Shown here in pieces: positions 1 to 8,313 of a stretch of 64,000 bases of DNA (its first letter is position 1; each line of letters opens with the position of its first letter). The notes under the pieces were generated by a model. That model was given only the letters and a program-made list of their open reading frames with translations, was not told the DNA's origin and made no database searches. The position numbers and the translations under genes were made by a program. The stretch comes from Chitinibacter fontanus. GTDB taxonomy: Bacteria; Pseudomonadota; Gammaproteobacteria; Burkholderiales; Chitinibacteraceae. Location: positions 2,941,665-3,005,664 of the forward strand of contig NZ_CP058952.1 in the NCBI RefSeq assembly GCF_013423785.1. Reading direction: 5' to 3'.

Positions 1-194
1 TGCGATGCTGCACTTGCAGCAACCGCACTGGCAGCGGATGCCTTATCAATTGACTTAATCGCACTGGCTGCTTGACGTGGTGCAGGTCGCGCATTTGATT
101 CCAACTCAGCTTCTTGTTGCGAGTCGTGCCAGAAAGTGTAGGCCGTAGCAGCCAATGTAGCACCCAACAACCATTGCATCGGACGGGAGAGCAT
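1..194 (-). CDS. Secretion-operon protein, N-terminal part (cut by window edge)
   Basis: Only the first 64 codons are in the window. The protein starts MLSRPMQWLLGATLAATAYT, so a short N-terminal membrane segment is followed by a polar, Ala/Ser-rich stretch. The start codon overlaps the stop of the PilO-like gene upstream by one base (TAATG), so it is the next gene of the same operon. This position, after PilM/N/O-like genes, is where PilP- or GspC-like periplasmic linkers are usually found, and a single membrane anchor plus flexible linker would fit. No diagnostic domain is visible in the part present, so the role is an inference from position only. Confidence 0.6.
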   Translation of the reverse strand, partial: MLSRPMQWLLGATLAATAYTFWHDSQQEAELESNARPAPRQAASAIKSIDKASAASAVAASAAS

Positions 195-718
195 TAATGC
201 ACCTCCGTCAGATAGGATAGCTGGATCTGGATAGACAGATTATCGTCACCAATTGTTTGGCGCTGCATATTCACAGCTTCAACCCGCATACCGGGTGTTT
301 TTTCTAAAGCAGTGGTAAAGCGGCGAAACTGGATATAACGGCCAGTGGCCGGAAATTGCATGCTGTAGCGTTTCAGTTTTCCATCAGCTTCAAGCTGCGC
401 TTTATAGTCAACCTGATTGATCATAATTTGATGTTTCTGCGCGACATCATTGAGGTGACGTAAAAAGAACGTGAAAGTGTCATCATGGTTTAATTTCGGC
501 AGCTCAGCTTGAGTCGAGCTTGCTGCAGCCGGTTCGCGTAAATTGCGAAACTTGCGCTCCAGTTCGGCCTCGCGCTTGAGCAAGTCTGCCTGATAGGGTT
601 TCAAATCTTGCAAATAGATCATTAAAGCAAAGCCAAGCAGCGCTAAACCTGCCAAACCTAAAATGCCTGCGTATTGAGGAATTAAGCGCAGATACCAGAG
701 TAGTTGCGATTTGCTCAT
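194..718 (-). CDS. PilO/GspM-like inner-membrane assembly protein
   Basis: A 174-residue protein with a short cytoplasmic N-terminus, one membrane helix at about residues 18-37, then a charged coiled-coil stretch (about 40-62) and a small alpha/beta domain. This is the layout of PilO and GspM proteins, which sit in the inner-membrane platform of type IV pilus and type II secretion machines and pair with PilN/GspL. The start overlaps the stop of the preceding PilN-like gene by 4 bases (ATGA). Sequence identity in this family is always low, so the assignment rests on topology and on its place after gspE, the PilM-like and the PilN-like genes. Confidence 0.65.
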   Translation of the reverse strand: MSKSQLLWYLRLIPQYAGILGLAGLALLGFALMIYLQDLKPYQADLLKREAELERKFRNLREPAAASSTQAELPKLNHDDTFTFFLRHLNDVAQKHQIMINQVDYKAQLEADGKLKRYSMQFPATGRYIQFRRFTTALEKTPGMRVEAVNMQRQTIGDDNLSIQIQLSYLTEVH

Positions 719-1293
719 CGACTAGCTCCTGTTTCAGCGACTGTTACGGTAGATGCTTTGGTTTCTTCGGGGCGATTGTCGCGCCAATAAATTTCGATGG
801 CTGCTACAGCAGGTTTAAATGGATCGCCTACTTTTGTTGAATTACGTGCCAGTGATACTTGCTTCACAGAAGGGTGCTGAGTTAGTCGATCCACGAGTAG
901 CAGTACATCATTTAAAGATTTTGCCTCTAACTCTAATTTGATGTCGCGTTCCAGATTAGCCACTTCCATATGTGTGAAGGCAATCTCTGGCCGCCATACT
1001 TCTTCCAGTACAGCTAAACCCGCTTCGGCGCTGAATGTTTGAGCTCTAGCTACTTTTGCAACCTTGTCCGAAACTGGCGATGCTTTTTGCGCAGCAAGGC
1101 GTTTGGCCTCTAATTGCTTTATTCGCAGTGCAATTTCATCTTCACGAATCTCAATCTGTGCTTTATTTTCTTTCGCGACATCCAGTTGGGTCATGACCCA
1201 AAGTACCGCCACGATTCCAAGTACGGTTAGCAATAAACCTATCCAGGGCACTACGCTGGGGCGGCGATTAAAATCTAGCTGTAAGGTTTTCAT
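715..1293 (-). CDS. PilN-like inner-membrane assembly protein
   Basis: The start is placed at the ATG giving MKTLQLDFNRRP, which overlaps the upstream stop (ATGA at 1290-1293); a longer reading frame exists but would run back into the preceding gene. The product has 192 residues: a short N-terminal segment ending in the conserved-looking LDFNRRP, one membrane helix (about 17-35), a coiled coil (about 42-70) and a ferredoxin-like periplasmic domain. The LDFNRRP-type N-terminus resembles the NLLPWR-type peptide by which PilN docks on PilM. It would bridge the cytoplasmic PilM-like protein and the PilO-like protein. Function is inferred from topology and order. Confidence 0.65.
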   Translation of the reverse strand: MKTLQLDFNRRPSVVPWIGLLLTVLGIVAVLWVMTQLDVAKENKAQIEIREDEIALRIKQLEAKRLAAQKASPVSDKVAKVARAQTFSAEAGLAVLEEVWRPEIAFTHMEVANLERDIKLELEAKSLNDVLLLVDRLTQHPSVKQVSLARNSTKVGDPFKPAVAAIEIYWRDNRPEETKASTVTVAETGASR

Positions 1294-2081
1294 GCATGCA
1301 CCTCGCCAGCAATAAACTGTGGATGAGCCGCACCCAGCCATTCAAAATCAAAATCAGCGGATTTAATGCTAGATAAGGTAATGTCGGAAGAGGTGAGGTA
1401 AATGTGCTCTGGCAAAAATTGCCCAGACAGCACCGCAGCTTCACGTACTATGGCCGATAGCGAGCGGGTGGTTTCACCGGCTTCGAGCTGAATCGGCAAG
1501 GCAATTACGCCTTGCCAAGCATTTTCGCGATAAAAACCAACAATCGCATGTGAGGTTTCCACCACCATCAATGCATGTTCTGGATATTTCATTGCACGCC
1601 TATGCTGATTGGCTGCCGTGGTAAAAAGCGGCTCAACTTCAGCTAGTTTAAGTTTGCTGCTGCGGCAAAGTTCGGCAATGGTCTGGTATAAGCCTTCTTC
1701 GATTGCGGCAGCGACGCGTGGTTTGCCATAGTCACCCGCCGATACCCGTACTCGCCAATTGTCAGCGCTAACTCCATACTGCTGCGATAGCACAATACGG
1801 GCGTAATTTTCCCAATCAATGTCTTTATTTAAGGCATCCTGCCAAGGTAGGCAAGCATAGCGTACCCATGGTGAACCAAAGATCAATTTAATTTGATCCA
1901 TCCCCAAGTTGCCACGCGGTGTGTTGCTTAACAAATCTTGTAGTCGTGATACCAATACATCGGGCGATGGATCAATCGTGCCGCGACGGCGGCTGAGCAC
2001 CTCACCCGACAGTGATAAGCTACTCAAGCGGACGCGCTGCTTACCAAAGCAGGCGTGATGTTTAATCAACAAAGGTGACAC
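1290..2081 (-). CDS. PilM/GspL-like cytoplasmic assembly protein
   Basis: A protein of about 263 residues with no membrane helix, resembling PilM or the cytoplasmic half of GspL (actin-like fold). I chose the GTG at 2081 as start because AGGAA lies 7 bases upstream; this start overlaps the end of gspE by 20 bases. A more upstream GTG at 2111 is also open. It lacks the fused membrane segment of a full GspL; that part is supplied by the separate PilN-like gene that follows. The split PilM + PilN + PilO arrangement is typical of type IV pili, but here it follows gspG-gspF-gspE. Assignment by order and size; no hallmark motif is readable by eye. Confidence 0.6.
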   Translation of the reverse strand: MSPLLIKHHACFGKQRVRLSSLSLSGEVLSRRRGTIDPSPDVLVSRLQDLLSNTPRGNLGMDQIKLIFGSPWVRYACLPWQDALNKDIDWENYARIVLSQQYGVSADNWRVRVSAGDYGKPRVAAAIEEGLYQTIAELCRSSKLKLAEVEPLFTTAANQHRRAMKYPEHALMVVETSHAIVGFYRENAWQGVIALPIQLEAGETTRSLSAIVREAAVLSGQFLPEHIYLTSSDITLSSIKSADFDFEWLGAAHPQFIAGEVHA

Positions 2082-3720
2082 GGTTGATTTCCTGCAAGGT
2101 GGTTTCACCACGAGAAACCGCGTTCACCGCGATTTGTCGCATCGAGACAAAGCCTTTAGCCAAGGCGATTTTTTTCAGTTCAACAGCTGGTGCATGATTG
2201 GCAATCGCTTGCTTCATATCATCATCCAGTCGCAATACTTCAGCAATGGCTTTACGTCCTAGATAGCCTGTGTTGCGACACGCTGGGCAGCCTGTTCCTT
2301 TACGAAATTTCCAGCCTTTAACCAGTTCGCTAGTCAGACCTGAATTGAGCAGCAAGCTCTCTTCGGGTTGATCGTCGGCTACGCAATGCGGGCAGACTTT
2401 ACGAATCAAACGCTGTGCGACCACGCCGATTAGTGCATCGACAAAGCTATTGGGCTCTACGCCCATATGAATAAAGCGATCAATCACCGAAAAGGCATTA
2501 TTGGCGTGTACTGAGGTCAATACCAAGTGACCAGTCAAGGCTGCTTGCACGGCAATATTGGCGGTTTCGCCATCGCGAATCTCACCGACCAGAATTTTGT
2601 CCGGGTCATGGCGCAAAATCGAGCGCAAGCCACGCGCAAAAGTCAGGCCTTTTTTATCATTGACCGGAATCTGTAGCACGCCCGGCAACTGATATTCGAC
2701 CGGGTCTTCAATGGTGATGATTTTTTCTTCACCATTATTAATTTCTGAGAGCGTGGCATACAGCGTGGTGGATTTACCCGAGCCTGTTGGGCCAGTTACC
2801 AGTAGCAGTCCGTATGGCTCATGCGACAAGCCGCGAATGGCTGCCATTGTTTGCTCTTCATGGCCCAGTGTTTCTAAGCGTAGCTGCTTGAAGGTATCAC
2901 CACCGCCTTGCTTATCCAAAATCCGCAACACGGCGTCTTCGCCGTGGATCGACGGCATAATTGAGACGCGGAAGTCGATATCTCGGTTGTTCACCAACGC
3001 TTTAAAACGACCATCTTGTGGAATGCGATGTTCGGAAATATCCAGCTCGGCCAATACTTTCAAGCGGGAGATGATTTGCTCGGCTTTATCCGAGCCACTC
3101 GCGCCACCGGCGTGCAGCAGTACGCCGTCAATCCGGTATTTAATGGTCATTCCCGATGGCGTTGTTTCCATGTGGATATCGGAAGCTTTCGCCTTCAGTG
3201 CATCGTACAGCGTTGAATTGACCAGCTTAACAACAGGGTTGGCGTCTTGAGAGAGCGTCGAGAGCGAAATTTCAGTGACGCCATTGGTGCTGGCTTCCAG
3301 GTTTTCGCCTTCACCCAACTGCTCCATCGCACGGTGCGAGGTTTCGTATTCGTTAAAATAGTTTTGCAGTACTTCGTAATGCGCAAAAGCCGACCGAAAT
3401 GCGACAGTAATCCGCTGCTGTGCCCAGTTGCGAACCACAGGGCTGAACGGGTCTGACATCACCAGCAATGTGCCGTGGTATTGGCTCTCGGCTAGAAAGC
3501 ACTGATGAGCCGCAGCATCACCAAATGACAATAGGTCATAACGAGGCTTGAGTTGATATAACTCCTCCTGGGTAATGGCTGGAATGCCAAGGTATTCGCT
3601 GACTTCAGCGCAATACCCCTCGTCAGATAAGCCCAGAGATTGTTGTACCAACATTGGCAGCGGTTGTGTGCCGCCAGTGGTGCGTAAATGCTGAATAAGA
3701 TCCAGAGTGAGTTCGCTCAT
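2062..3720 (-). CDS. gspE: Type II secretion ATPase GspE
   Basis: A 552-residue hexameric traffic ATPase that powers pseudopilus assembly from the cytoplasmic face of the inner membrane. The N-terminal about 125 residues form a GspE/MshE-type N domain. The ATPase core shows Walker A GPTGSGKST (about 310-318), an Asp box (IEDPVEYQ, about 337) and Walker B ILVGEIRD (about 376-383). A four-cysteine zinc motif (C443, C446, C478, C481) is typical of GspE and PilB. The start overlaps the gspF stop by 4 bases. It lies directly downstream of gspG and gspF, so the system is more probably type II secretion than a pilus, although the same family serves both. Confidence 0.92.
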   Translation of the reverse strand: MSELTLDLIQHLRTTGGTQPLPMLVQQSLGLSDEGYCAEVSEYLGIPAITQEELYQLKPRYDLLSFGDAAAHQCFLAESQYHGTLLVMSDPFSPVVRNWAQQRITVAFRSAFAHYEVLQNYFNEYETSHRAMEQLGEGENLEASTNGVTEISLSTLSQDANPVVKLVNSTLYDALKAKASDIHMETTPSGMTIKYRIDGVLLHAGGASGSDKAEQIISRLKVLAELDISEHRIPQDGRFKALVNNRDIDFRVSIMPSIHGEDAVLRILDKQGGGDTFKQLRLETLGHEEQTMAAIRGLSHEPYGLLLVTGPTGSGKSTTLYATLSEINNGEEKIITIEDPVEYQLPGVLQIPVNDKKGLTFARGLRSILRHDPDKILVGEIRDGETANIAVQAALTGHLVLTSVHANNAFSVIDRFIHMGVEPNSFVDALIGVVAQRLIRKVCPHCVADDQPEESLLLNSGLTSELVKGWKFRKGTGCPACRNTGYLGRKAIAEVLRLDDDMKQAIANHAPAVELKKIALAKGFVSMRQIAVNAVSRGETTLQEINRVTFVD

Positions 3721-4895
3721 TGCATATTCCCAGCCAACTCAAAAATCGGCATATAGAGCAAAAATACAATGCCACCAATCAAAATACCGATTAATAGCAT
3801 CAAAATCGGCTCAAACAGCCGTGTGAACATCTCAATTGCACGGTCAAGCTCTTCATCGCAAAACTGCGCAGCTCGCTCGGCCATCGTGGCCAACTCGCCA
3901 CTTTGTTCGCCCACACGCAGTAGTCGCTCTGCTACGGGCGTCGTCAACCCATATTTAGGCAAGGTTGCAGAAACCTGTTGCCCCGATTTGATATCGACCA
4001 AAGCTTGTGACAAGGCTAAGCGCATTTGTGCCGGTAGCAATTGCGCCGCTAATTCCAGCGCTGCAACAATCGAAATCCCACCCGCCAACAATAAGCCCAA
4101 AGTACGATAGAAGCGGGTCAGTGAGAATAATCGGCGATAACTATCCAGCTTGGGGAGTTTCCAAAAAATCTCACGCAACATCGACTGTGCGGCATCTGTT
4201 TTTATCATGAGATAGCCGCCCACTAGGGTGGCAATGATGCTACCAAAGATTGCTTGCCCATGTTGATGAACCAAATCACCCCACCACAGCATTAATTGTG
4301 CTGCAAACGGTAAATTGCGCATTGATGCGTAAATTTGGCTAAATTTTGGAATTACATAAAACAGCAAAAACAACATAATGCTGCCACCAATCCCGATCAC
4401 AACCAGCGGATAGACTAGCGAAGCGACGATTTTTTTCTTCACTGCGGCCAATCGTGTCTCGTAATGGTGGTAGCGTTTAAGCGCATCGGCCAGGTGGCCC
4501 GTTTTTTCCGCCGATCCTACCGTTGCAATGTAGAGTGGGGGAAATAGATCAGGCATTTGCGCTAACACTTTGGACATCGGTAGCCCTTGATACAGGCCTT
4601 CGATCATACGAGTCAAAACAGTGCGGTTTTGATCTTGATCGCTTTTGTCTTTGAGTGTTTCCATGGCCTCGACTAAAGTCAGGCCAGCCTCCAGCAGGGC
4701 AATTAATTCCTGTGTGAAGAGTGAAACTTGGAATTCATTCTTGCCAAATGAAAACCCGAGCTTGCGCTCGGCCTCAAAACTGATGAGTTGTAGGCCTTTA
4801 CTATGTAGCTGGCTTCGTAATTCATCAGGATTGGCGGCGTCGAGCTCAAGCTCCTGCATCACTCCTGCAGCGAGGGCTTTGACTTTGTAGCGCAT
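3717..4895 (-). CDS. gspF: Type II secretion inner-membrane platform protein GspF
   Basis: A 392-residue protein made of two T2SSF repeats (about 70-190 and 275-390) with three hydrophobic membrane segments (about 167-187, 210-235, 366-388). The pattern TGHLADALKRY in repeat one and SGELATMAERA in repeat two are the paired conserved helices of the family. GspF sits in the inner membrane, contacts the GspE ATPase and feeds pseudopilin subunits into the growing pseudopilus. It lies 9 bases downstream of gspG and overlaps gspE by 4 bases, so the three are one transcription unit. Confidence 0.92.
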   Translation of the reverse strand: MRYKVKALAAGVMQELELDAANPDELRSQLHSKGLQLISFEAERKLGFSFGKNEFQVSLFTQELIALLEAGLTLVEAMETLKDKSDQDQNRTVLTRMIEGLYQGLPMSKVLAQMPDLFPPLYIATVGSAEKTGHLADALKRYHHYETRLAAVKKKIVASLVYPLVVIGIGGSIMLFLLFYVIPKFSQIYASMRNLPFAAQLMLWWGDLVHQHGQAIFGSIIATLVGGYLMIKTDAAQSMLREIFWKLPKLDSYRRLFSLTRFYRTLGLLLAGGISIVAALELAAQLLPAQMRLALSQALVDIKSGQQVSATLPKYGLTTPVAERLLRVGEQSGELATMAERAAQFCDEELDRAIEMFTRLFEPILMLLIGILIGGIVFLLYMPIFELAGNMQ

Positions 4896-4904
4896 GGTAG
4901 CTGC

Positions 4905-5339
4905 TTATTGCCAGTAGCTAACGTCAGCGTCTTCGCCTGTCCCGCCAGCCTTGCCGTCTAGGCCATAGGTTAGCAGGTCGTAATCGTGGCCATTTTCACC
5001 TGGCGTGCGGTATTCGTACGGTTTATCCCAAGGATCGTTCGGCACGTCTTTCATCAGGTAAGGGCCGTTCCATTTGTTCTCATCCGCAGGCTTTTTCACC
5101 AAGGCGTTGAGGCCTTGTTCGGTGCTCGGATAGCGACCGGTATCCAGACGGTAATGATCAAGTGCGTCGGCAATCGATTTCATTTGGCTAGCTGCCGTTT
5201 TGGTTTTGGCTTTTCCGACTTCTCCAAAGAGTTTCGGGCCAACATAACCTGCCAGCAATGCAATGATCAATAGCACCACCAGCAACTCAAGCAGGGTGAA
5301 GCCAGATTCGTTAGAGCGCGAAAAATGAAGCTTTTTCAT
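4905..5339 (-). CDS. gspG: Major pseudopilin GspG
   Basis: A 144-residue type II secretion major pseudopilin. The prepilin peptidase site is visible as ESG followed by FTLLELLVVLLIIALLAG, with cleavage after G13, methylation of the new Phe and Glu at +5. The C-terminal part carries the GspG signature: RYPSTEQGLNALV, a WNGPYL segment, DPWDKPY and the C-terminal LLTYGLDGKAGGTGEDAD calcium-binding loop. This loop separates GspG from type IV pilins and supports calling the operon a type II secretion system. It is the first gene of the operon; a weak ribosome site (GAGA) precedes the ATG. Confidence 0.95.
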   Translation of the reverse strand: MKKLHFSRSNESGFTLLELLVVLLIIALLAGYVGPKLFGEVGKAKTKTAASQMKSIADALDHYRLDTGRYPSTEQGLNALVKKPADENKWNGPYLMKDVPNDPWDKPYEYRTPGENGHDYDLLTYGLDGKAGGTGEDADVSYWQ

Positions 5340-5559
5340 GATAAATCTCGTGTAAATATCTTTATTGTCGAGACGTAGTTTGTTGCCATCCTCAAGCTGA
5401 CATCCTAACTGCCTATTAGTGGGGAAATCAAGGCTTTTTAATGGGGTGTGCAGCTGTGAAACCCTTTATTTGTGCGGGCTTGGTGATGCTGCTAGTGCGA
5501 TACATTAGCTTGTGTTTTTTGTTATTTTTCTGTGTTTTTATTGTCAGCATTTTTTCGAA

Positions 5560-5590
5560 TAAAAAAGCCCCCGAAATCGCTTCGGGGGCT
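5560..5590 (-). terminator. Rho-independent terminator of chitinase 1
   Basis: A perfect 10-bp stem (AGCCCCCGAA at 5566-5575 with TTCGGGGGCT at 5581-5590), a 5-base loop, and a run of six T on the minus strand. It lies 26 bases after the stop of the chitinase gene on the minus strand. The stem is almost the same as that of the second chitinase terminator. Confidence 0.93.
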
Positions 5591-5615
5591 GAAAGGTGGT
5601 GCTAACTAACTAATT

Positions 5616-7646
5616 TTATTGATTTACAGTAGCCATTGCGTTAACCAGCTCAGAACCTGCATCACCATCGGCAGACCAGCTAAATACGCCGCCTAGACCT
5701 TTCGCTTTAGCATATGCCGCTTTGTTCTGAATTACGGCAGGGGTGTCGTAAGTCCAGAAGTTGTTGCCGTCATATTTCCATGCATCACCGGTGGTGGCGT
5801 GTGTGCGAAGAGTGCCTGCTGCGTTTTTCAGAACTTTGTAGTCTTCAAAACCATTCTCGTAGGTGCCTTTCGCTGCGCCACTCGCTGATTGGTACAGTCC
5901 GTCACCGTTAGGGCCGGCAGCTACACCTGTCCAGCCGCGACCGTAGAACGGTACGCCAAGTTGTAGTTTGCTAGCTGGTACGCCAAGGCTTACGAGTGCA
6001 TTGATCGCATGGTCGGTGTAGAACGTCGCGTTGTTTCCACCTGCCGCAATATTTGGGCTGTTCGGATCTTTGTACAGATTCGCTTGGAAGTCAGTCTTAG
6101 TATCCCATGCGCCATGGTAGTCATAAGACATGATGTTCACCCAGTCCGTGTAAGCGTATGCAGCACCTGGATTTGTGTGATCGTATTTATCTTGACCTAC
6201 GCCAATTGCAGTTGTGAACAGGTATTTTTTACCTGTTTGTGCGGTCAGTGCATTCAACTGATCACGGAACTCTTTGAACAGCGCTACATGATTAGCTTTG
6301 TCGTTAACAGGATCAACAGTGTTGTAGCCGAAGCCTTGTACACCTGGGTATTCCCAGTCGATATCAATACCGTCAAACACGCCAGCTAAAGTGCCTGCGC
6401 CACCTGCATTTGAGCCTGAGTCATATTTCAGGTTGCCTTTGATGTATTGATCAATACATGAAGCAACCAGTGTTTTGCGCAATGAATCAGATGCTGATGC
6501 CGCTGAGAAGTATTTAGACCAAGACCAGCCGCCAATCGAAATCAAGACTTTCAGGTTTGGATTGAGTGCCTTGAGTTTTTTGAGCTGATTGAAGTTACCC
6601 TTCAGGCTGCCTACGCCATCAGCACCCCATGCATCAGCAACGCCATCAACTGAAGATGCAGCGTCAAAGCCTTTTTGGTATGAAGCCCACGCATCGCCAC
6701 CGTCGCCATTGCCTGACTCAGTGCGGGTGATGCTTGCATCGCATTTATAAGTGCCATCGGCTTGTTTGTAAATGTTGGCAAAAGAGTAATTGATGAAAGT
6801 GAGCTTGGCTGCTTGGCCGCTCGTTTGCATATTTTTCACGTAGAAGCCACGGCCGTAAATGCCCCACTCGGCGAAATACGTACCCACTTGTTTAGCACCA
6901 GTGTTTGGTGTGGTGCTAGGTGTAGCGGTAGGGATTGGGCTGGCAGTGACAACCGGAGTTACGGTTGGTGCTGCAGTTGGTGTTACAACTGGTGTAGCGG
7001 TTGGCGCTGCAGTTGCGGTTGCAACTGGTGTGGCAGTTGGTTTAGCTGTTGCTGTAGCTACCGGCGTTGCTGTTGGAGCCGCAGTTACCACTGGCGTTGC
7101 TGTTGGAGCTGCAGTTGGTGTTGCGCCGCTACCTGAGCAAGCACCTTGGTCAAGCCATGGTGATTCCCATGAGTTTGCTACTTGTTTTGGGGTATCACTT
7201 GCAGAAGCATACCATTGTGCTTTATAGGTGCGGCCATTGTAACTAACCACTGATCCTGCACTGTAATTAGTTGCAGTCCAAGCTTGTGCTGTGCAGCTGC
7301 CTGCTGCTGGAGTTGCAGTTGGTGCCGTTGTTGGTGCTGCTGTTGCAACTGGAGTCGCTGTTGGAGCTACGGTTGTAACTGGGGTTGCGGTTGGTGCAGC
7401 AGTTGCTGCTGGGGTTGGCGTTGCCGTGCCCGAACCAACTAGGGTCCACAGGGTTGGTGTGGTGTCAGGAGTCCAGCCTGCGCCTACATACGCCGTGTGT
7501 GTTACTAGCGCTTTGTAATCTAGATTCTTATAAGTAACTACGGTTCCGGCAGAGTAAGTACTGCCTTCTGTCCAAGCGGTAGCAGCAAAAGCTGATGCTG
7601 ATGCTACGGCAATTACTGCAGAAATTGCGGTTAAGCGTAAAGTCAT
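5616..7646 (-). CDS. Secreted family-18 chitinase with two N-terminal chitin-binding modules (chitinase 1)
   Basis: Endo- or exo-acting chitin hydrolase, 676 residues. Start chosen at 7646, where GAGAGG precedes the ATG; upstream codons in frame lack a signal peptide. Order: signal peptide (cleavage near AFA-ATA, residue 21), a CBM5/12 chitin-binding module (about 24-70), a Pro/Thr/Ala linker (72-116), a second CBM5/12 (about 119-170), a long Pro/Thr linker (173-249) and a GH18 barrel from about 250. The catalytic motif DGIDIDWE puts the acid Glu at about residue 432; SIGGWSWS and NIMSYDYHGAWD are further GH18 signatures. It lies beside the type II secretion operon, the usual export route for such enzymes, and is a close paralogue of the next gene. 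Confidence 0.95.
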   Translation of the reverse strand: MTLRLTAISAVIAVASASAFAATAWTEGSTYSAGTVVTYKNLDYKALVTHTAYVGAGWTPDTTPTLWTLVGSGTATPTPAATAAPTATPVTTVAPTATPVATAAPTTAPTATPAAGSCTAQAWTATNYSAGSVVSYNGRTYKAQWYASASDTPKQVANSWESPWLDQGACSGSGATPTAAPTATPVVTAAPTATPVATATAKPTATPVATATAAPTATPVVTPTAAPTVTPVVTASPIPTATPSTTPNTGAKQVGTYFAEWGIYGRGFYVKNMQTSGQAAKLTFINYSFANIYKQADGTYKCDASITRTESGNGDGGDAWASYQKGFDAASSVDGVADAWGADGVGSLKGNFNQLKKLKALNPNLKVLISIGGWSWSKYFSAASASDSLRKTLVASCIDQYIKGNLKYDSGSNAGGAGTLAGVFDGIDIDWEYPGVQGFGYNTVDPVNDKANHVALFKEFRDQLNALTAQTGKKYLFTTAIGVGQDKYDHTNPGAAYAYTDWVNIMSYDYHGAWDTKTDFQANLYKDPNSPNIAAGGNNATFYTDHAINALVSLGVPASKLQLGVPFYGRGWTGVAAGPNGDGLYQSASGAAKGTYENGFEDYKVLKNAAGTLRTHATTGDAWKYDGNNFWTYDTPAVIQNKAAYAKAKGLGGVFSWSADGDAGSELVNAMATVNQ
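6900..7130. repeat. Degenerate Pro/Thr linker repeat inside chitinase 1
   Basis: Codes for residues 173-249 as repeats of (P/A)TATPV(V/A)T(A). On the plus strand this reads as degenerate copies of GTTGGTGTTGC-like units and opens long false reading frames on both strands. A shorter linker of the same kind covers 7299-7433. Confidence 0.85.
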
Positions 7647-7795
7647 TTGAATCCTCTCATCCTTAAAGTAAGTGTCATTACTGCGGTCAACTGGCAAATT
7701 CTGGGTTGAATATTGCAGTGTTGACTTGATCACTACTATCGCTTGGTCGTAGTTTGCGCACGAACGAAGGCGGCTAGGTTGCAATCGGTGAGTGG

Positions 7796-7810
7796 GGTAT
7801 TTTTGATACC
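7796..7810. promoter_or_regulatory. Inverted repeat, candidate operator
   Basis: GGTAT at 7796-7800 and ATACC at 7806-7810 separated by 5 bases, in the predicted leader of chitinase 1. Related half-sites (ATACCAGT) recur upstream of both chitinases. The form resembles GntR-type operators (TGGTAT...ATACCA) reported for GlcNAc regulators of the NagQ type in other proteobacteria; that link is from memory and unproven here. Confidence 0.4.
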
Positions 7811-7872
7811 AGTCACTCGAACACATAAGCCATTCCAACTCTTCTGGTGTTCATGGTTTTGTGTTTGTGTAG

Positions 7873-7904
7873 GCTAATTTTGCAGACTACTAAATCAATG
7901 TCAA
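7873..7904 (-). promoter_or_regulatory. Predicted promoter of chitinase 1
   Basis: On the minus strand: TTGACA (7904-7899), then AAAATT (17-base spacer) or CAAAAT (16-base spacer) inside the block GCTAATTTTGCAGAC (plus-strand reading, 7873-7887). The same block, with an identical 11-base gap to TGTCAA, stands before chitinase 2. Conservation between paralogues is the main support. Confidence 0.6.
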
Positions 7905-8187
7905 TAGCGCGGTTTTGTGCTGGAAAGCTTGTGAAATAAGGGTATTTCTTTGTTTGTAAGGTTTTGTTGGCAATTAAAAAGTGTGAAAAATACCAGTTTC
8001 AGTTGAGAGGCCAGCCAATCGATGGACTGCTTTAGTGGAGACCATCGTATCTGTATGTGTAATGCCACTTCGCAGGTTTTGTGGGGCTTTTACAAGTGGT
8101 ATTTTTCGTTGGGGGGTAAAAAACCAGCCGATGCATTGTGGTGCGGGTGTTGTGGAATTTGAGGCAATAATGCCTGCATCAAATAAA

Positions 8188-8201
8188 GTGATTTAGATCA
8201 C
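8188..8201. promoter_or_regulatory. CRP-like palindrome
   Basis: GTGA-TTTAGA-TCAC, a near-perfect match to the CRP core GTGA-N6-TCAC. It lies about 320 bases upstream of the predicted chitinase 1 start point, which is far for direct activation. Catabolite control of chitinases is common, but use of this site is an inference. Confidence 0.4.
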
Positions 8202-8252
8202 AGATTTGTTGTCGTATTTGCTACTGATAGTTTTTTTGCAGTCGTTCGGCGT

Positions 8253-8285
8253 TAAAAAGCCCCCGAATCAATTGATTCGGGGGCT
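8253..8285 (-). terminator. Rho-independent terminator of chitinase 2
   Basis: A 28-base perfect palindrome (8258-8285) whose outer arm is AGCCCCCGAAT, followed on the minus strand by T5 (8258-8254). It lies 28 bases after the chitinase 2 stop. Being fully palindromic it may also stop transcription from the other side. Confidence 0.93.
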
Positions 8286-8313
8286 AGATGGATACCTGTT
8301 AAGGCGGTGCGAC

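Larger units (their letters stand above)
7647..8252. other. Long regulatory region upstream of chitinase 1
   Basis: About 600 bp without a gene. It holds the conserved chitinase promoter block (7873-7904), an inverted repeat GGTAT-N5-ATACC (7796-7810), further copies of the half-site ATACC/GGTAT near 7941, 7990 and 8098, and a CRP-like palindrome (8188-8201). The mRNA leader predicted from the promoter is about 220 nt. No open frame with coding character is seen. Confidence 0.6.

Noticed and set aside
1-5339. The gspG-F-E operon as an MSHA or type IV pilus locus
   Set aside because: The major subunit has the GspG calcium-loop signature and the neighbours are secreted chitinases; a pilus origin of the platform genes is kept only as a note.
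6859-7227. Long plus-strand frame opposite chitinase 1
   Set aside because: It is the mirror of the Pro/Thr linker repeats (reads as Val/Gly/Ala repeats) and has no start signal; the same happens at 9611-9919 and 10007-10228.
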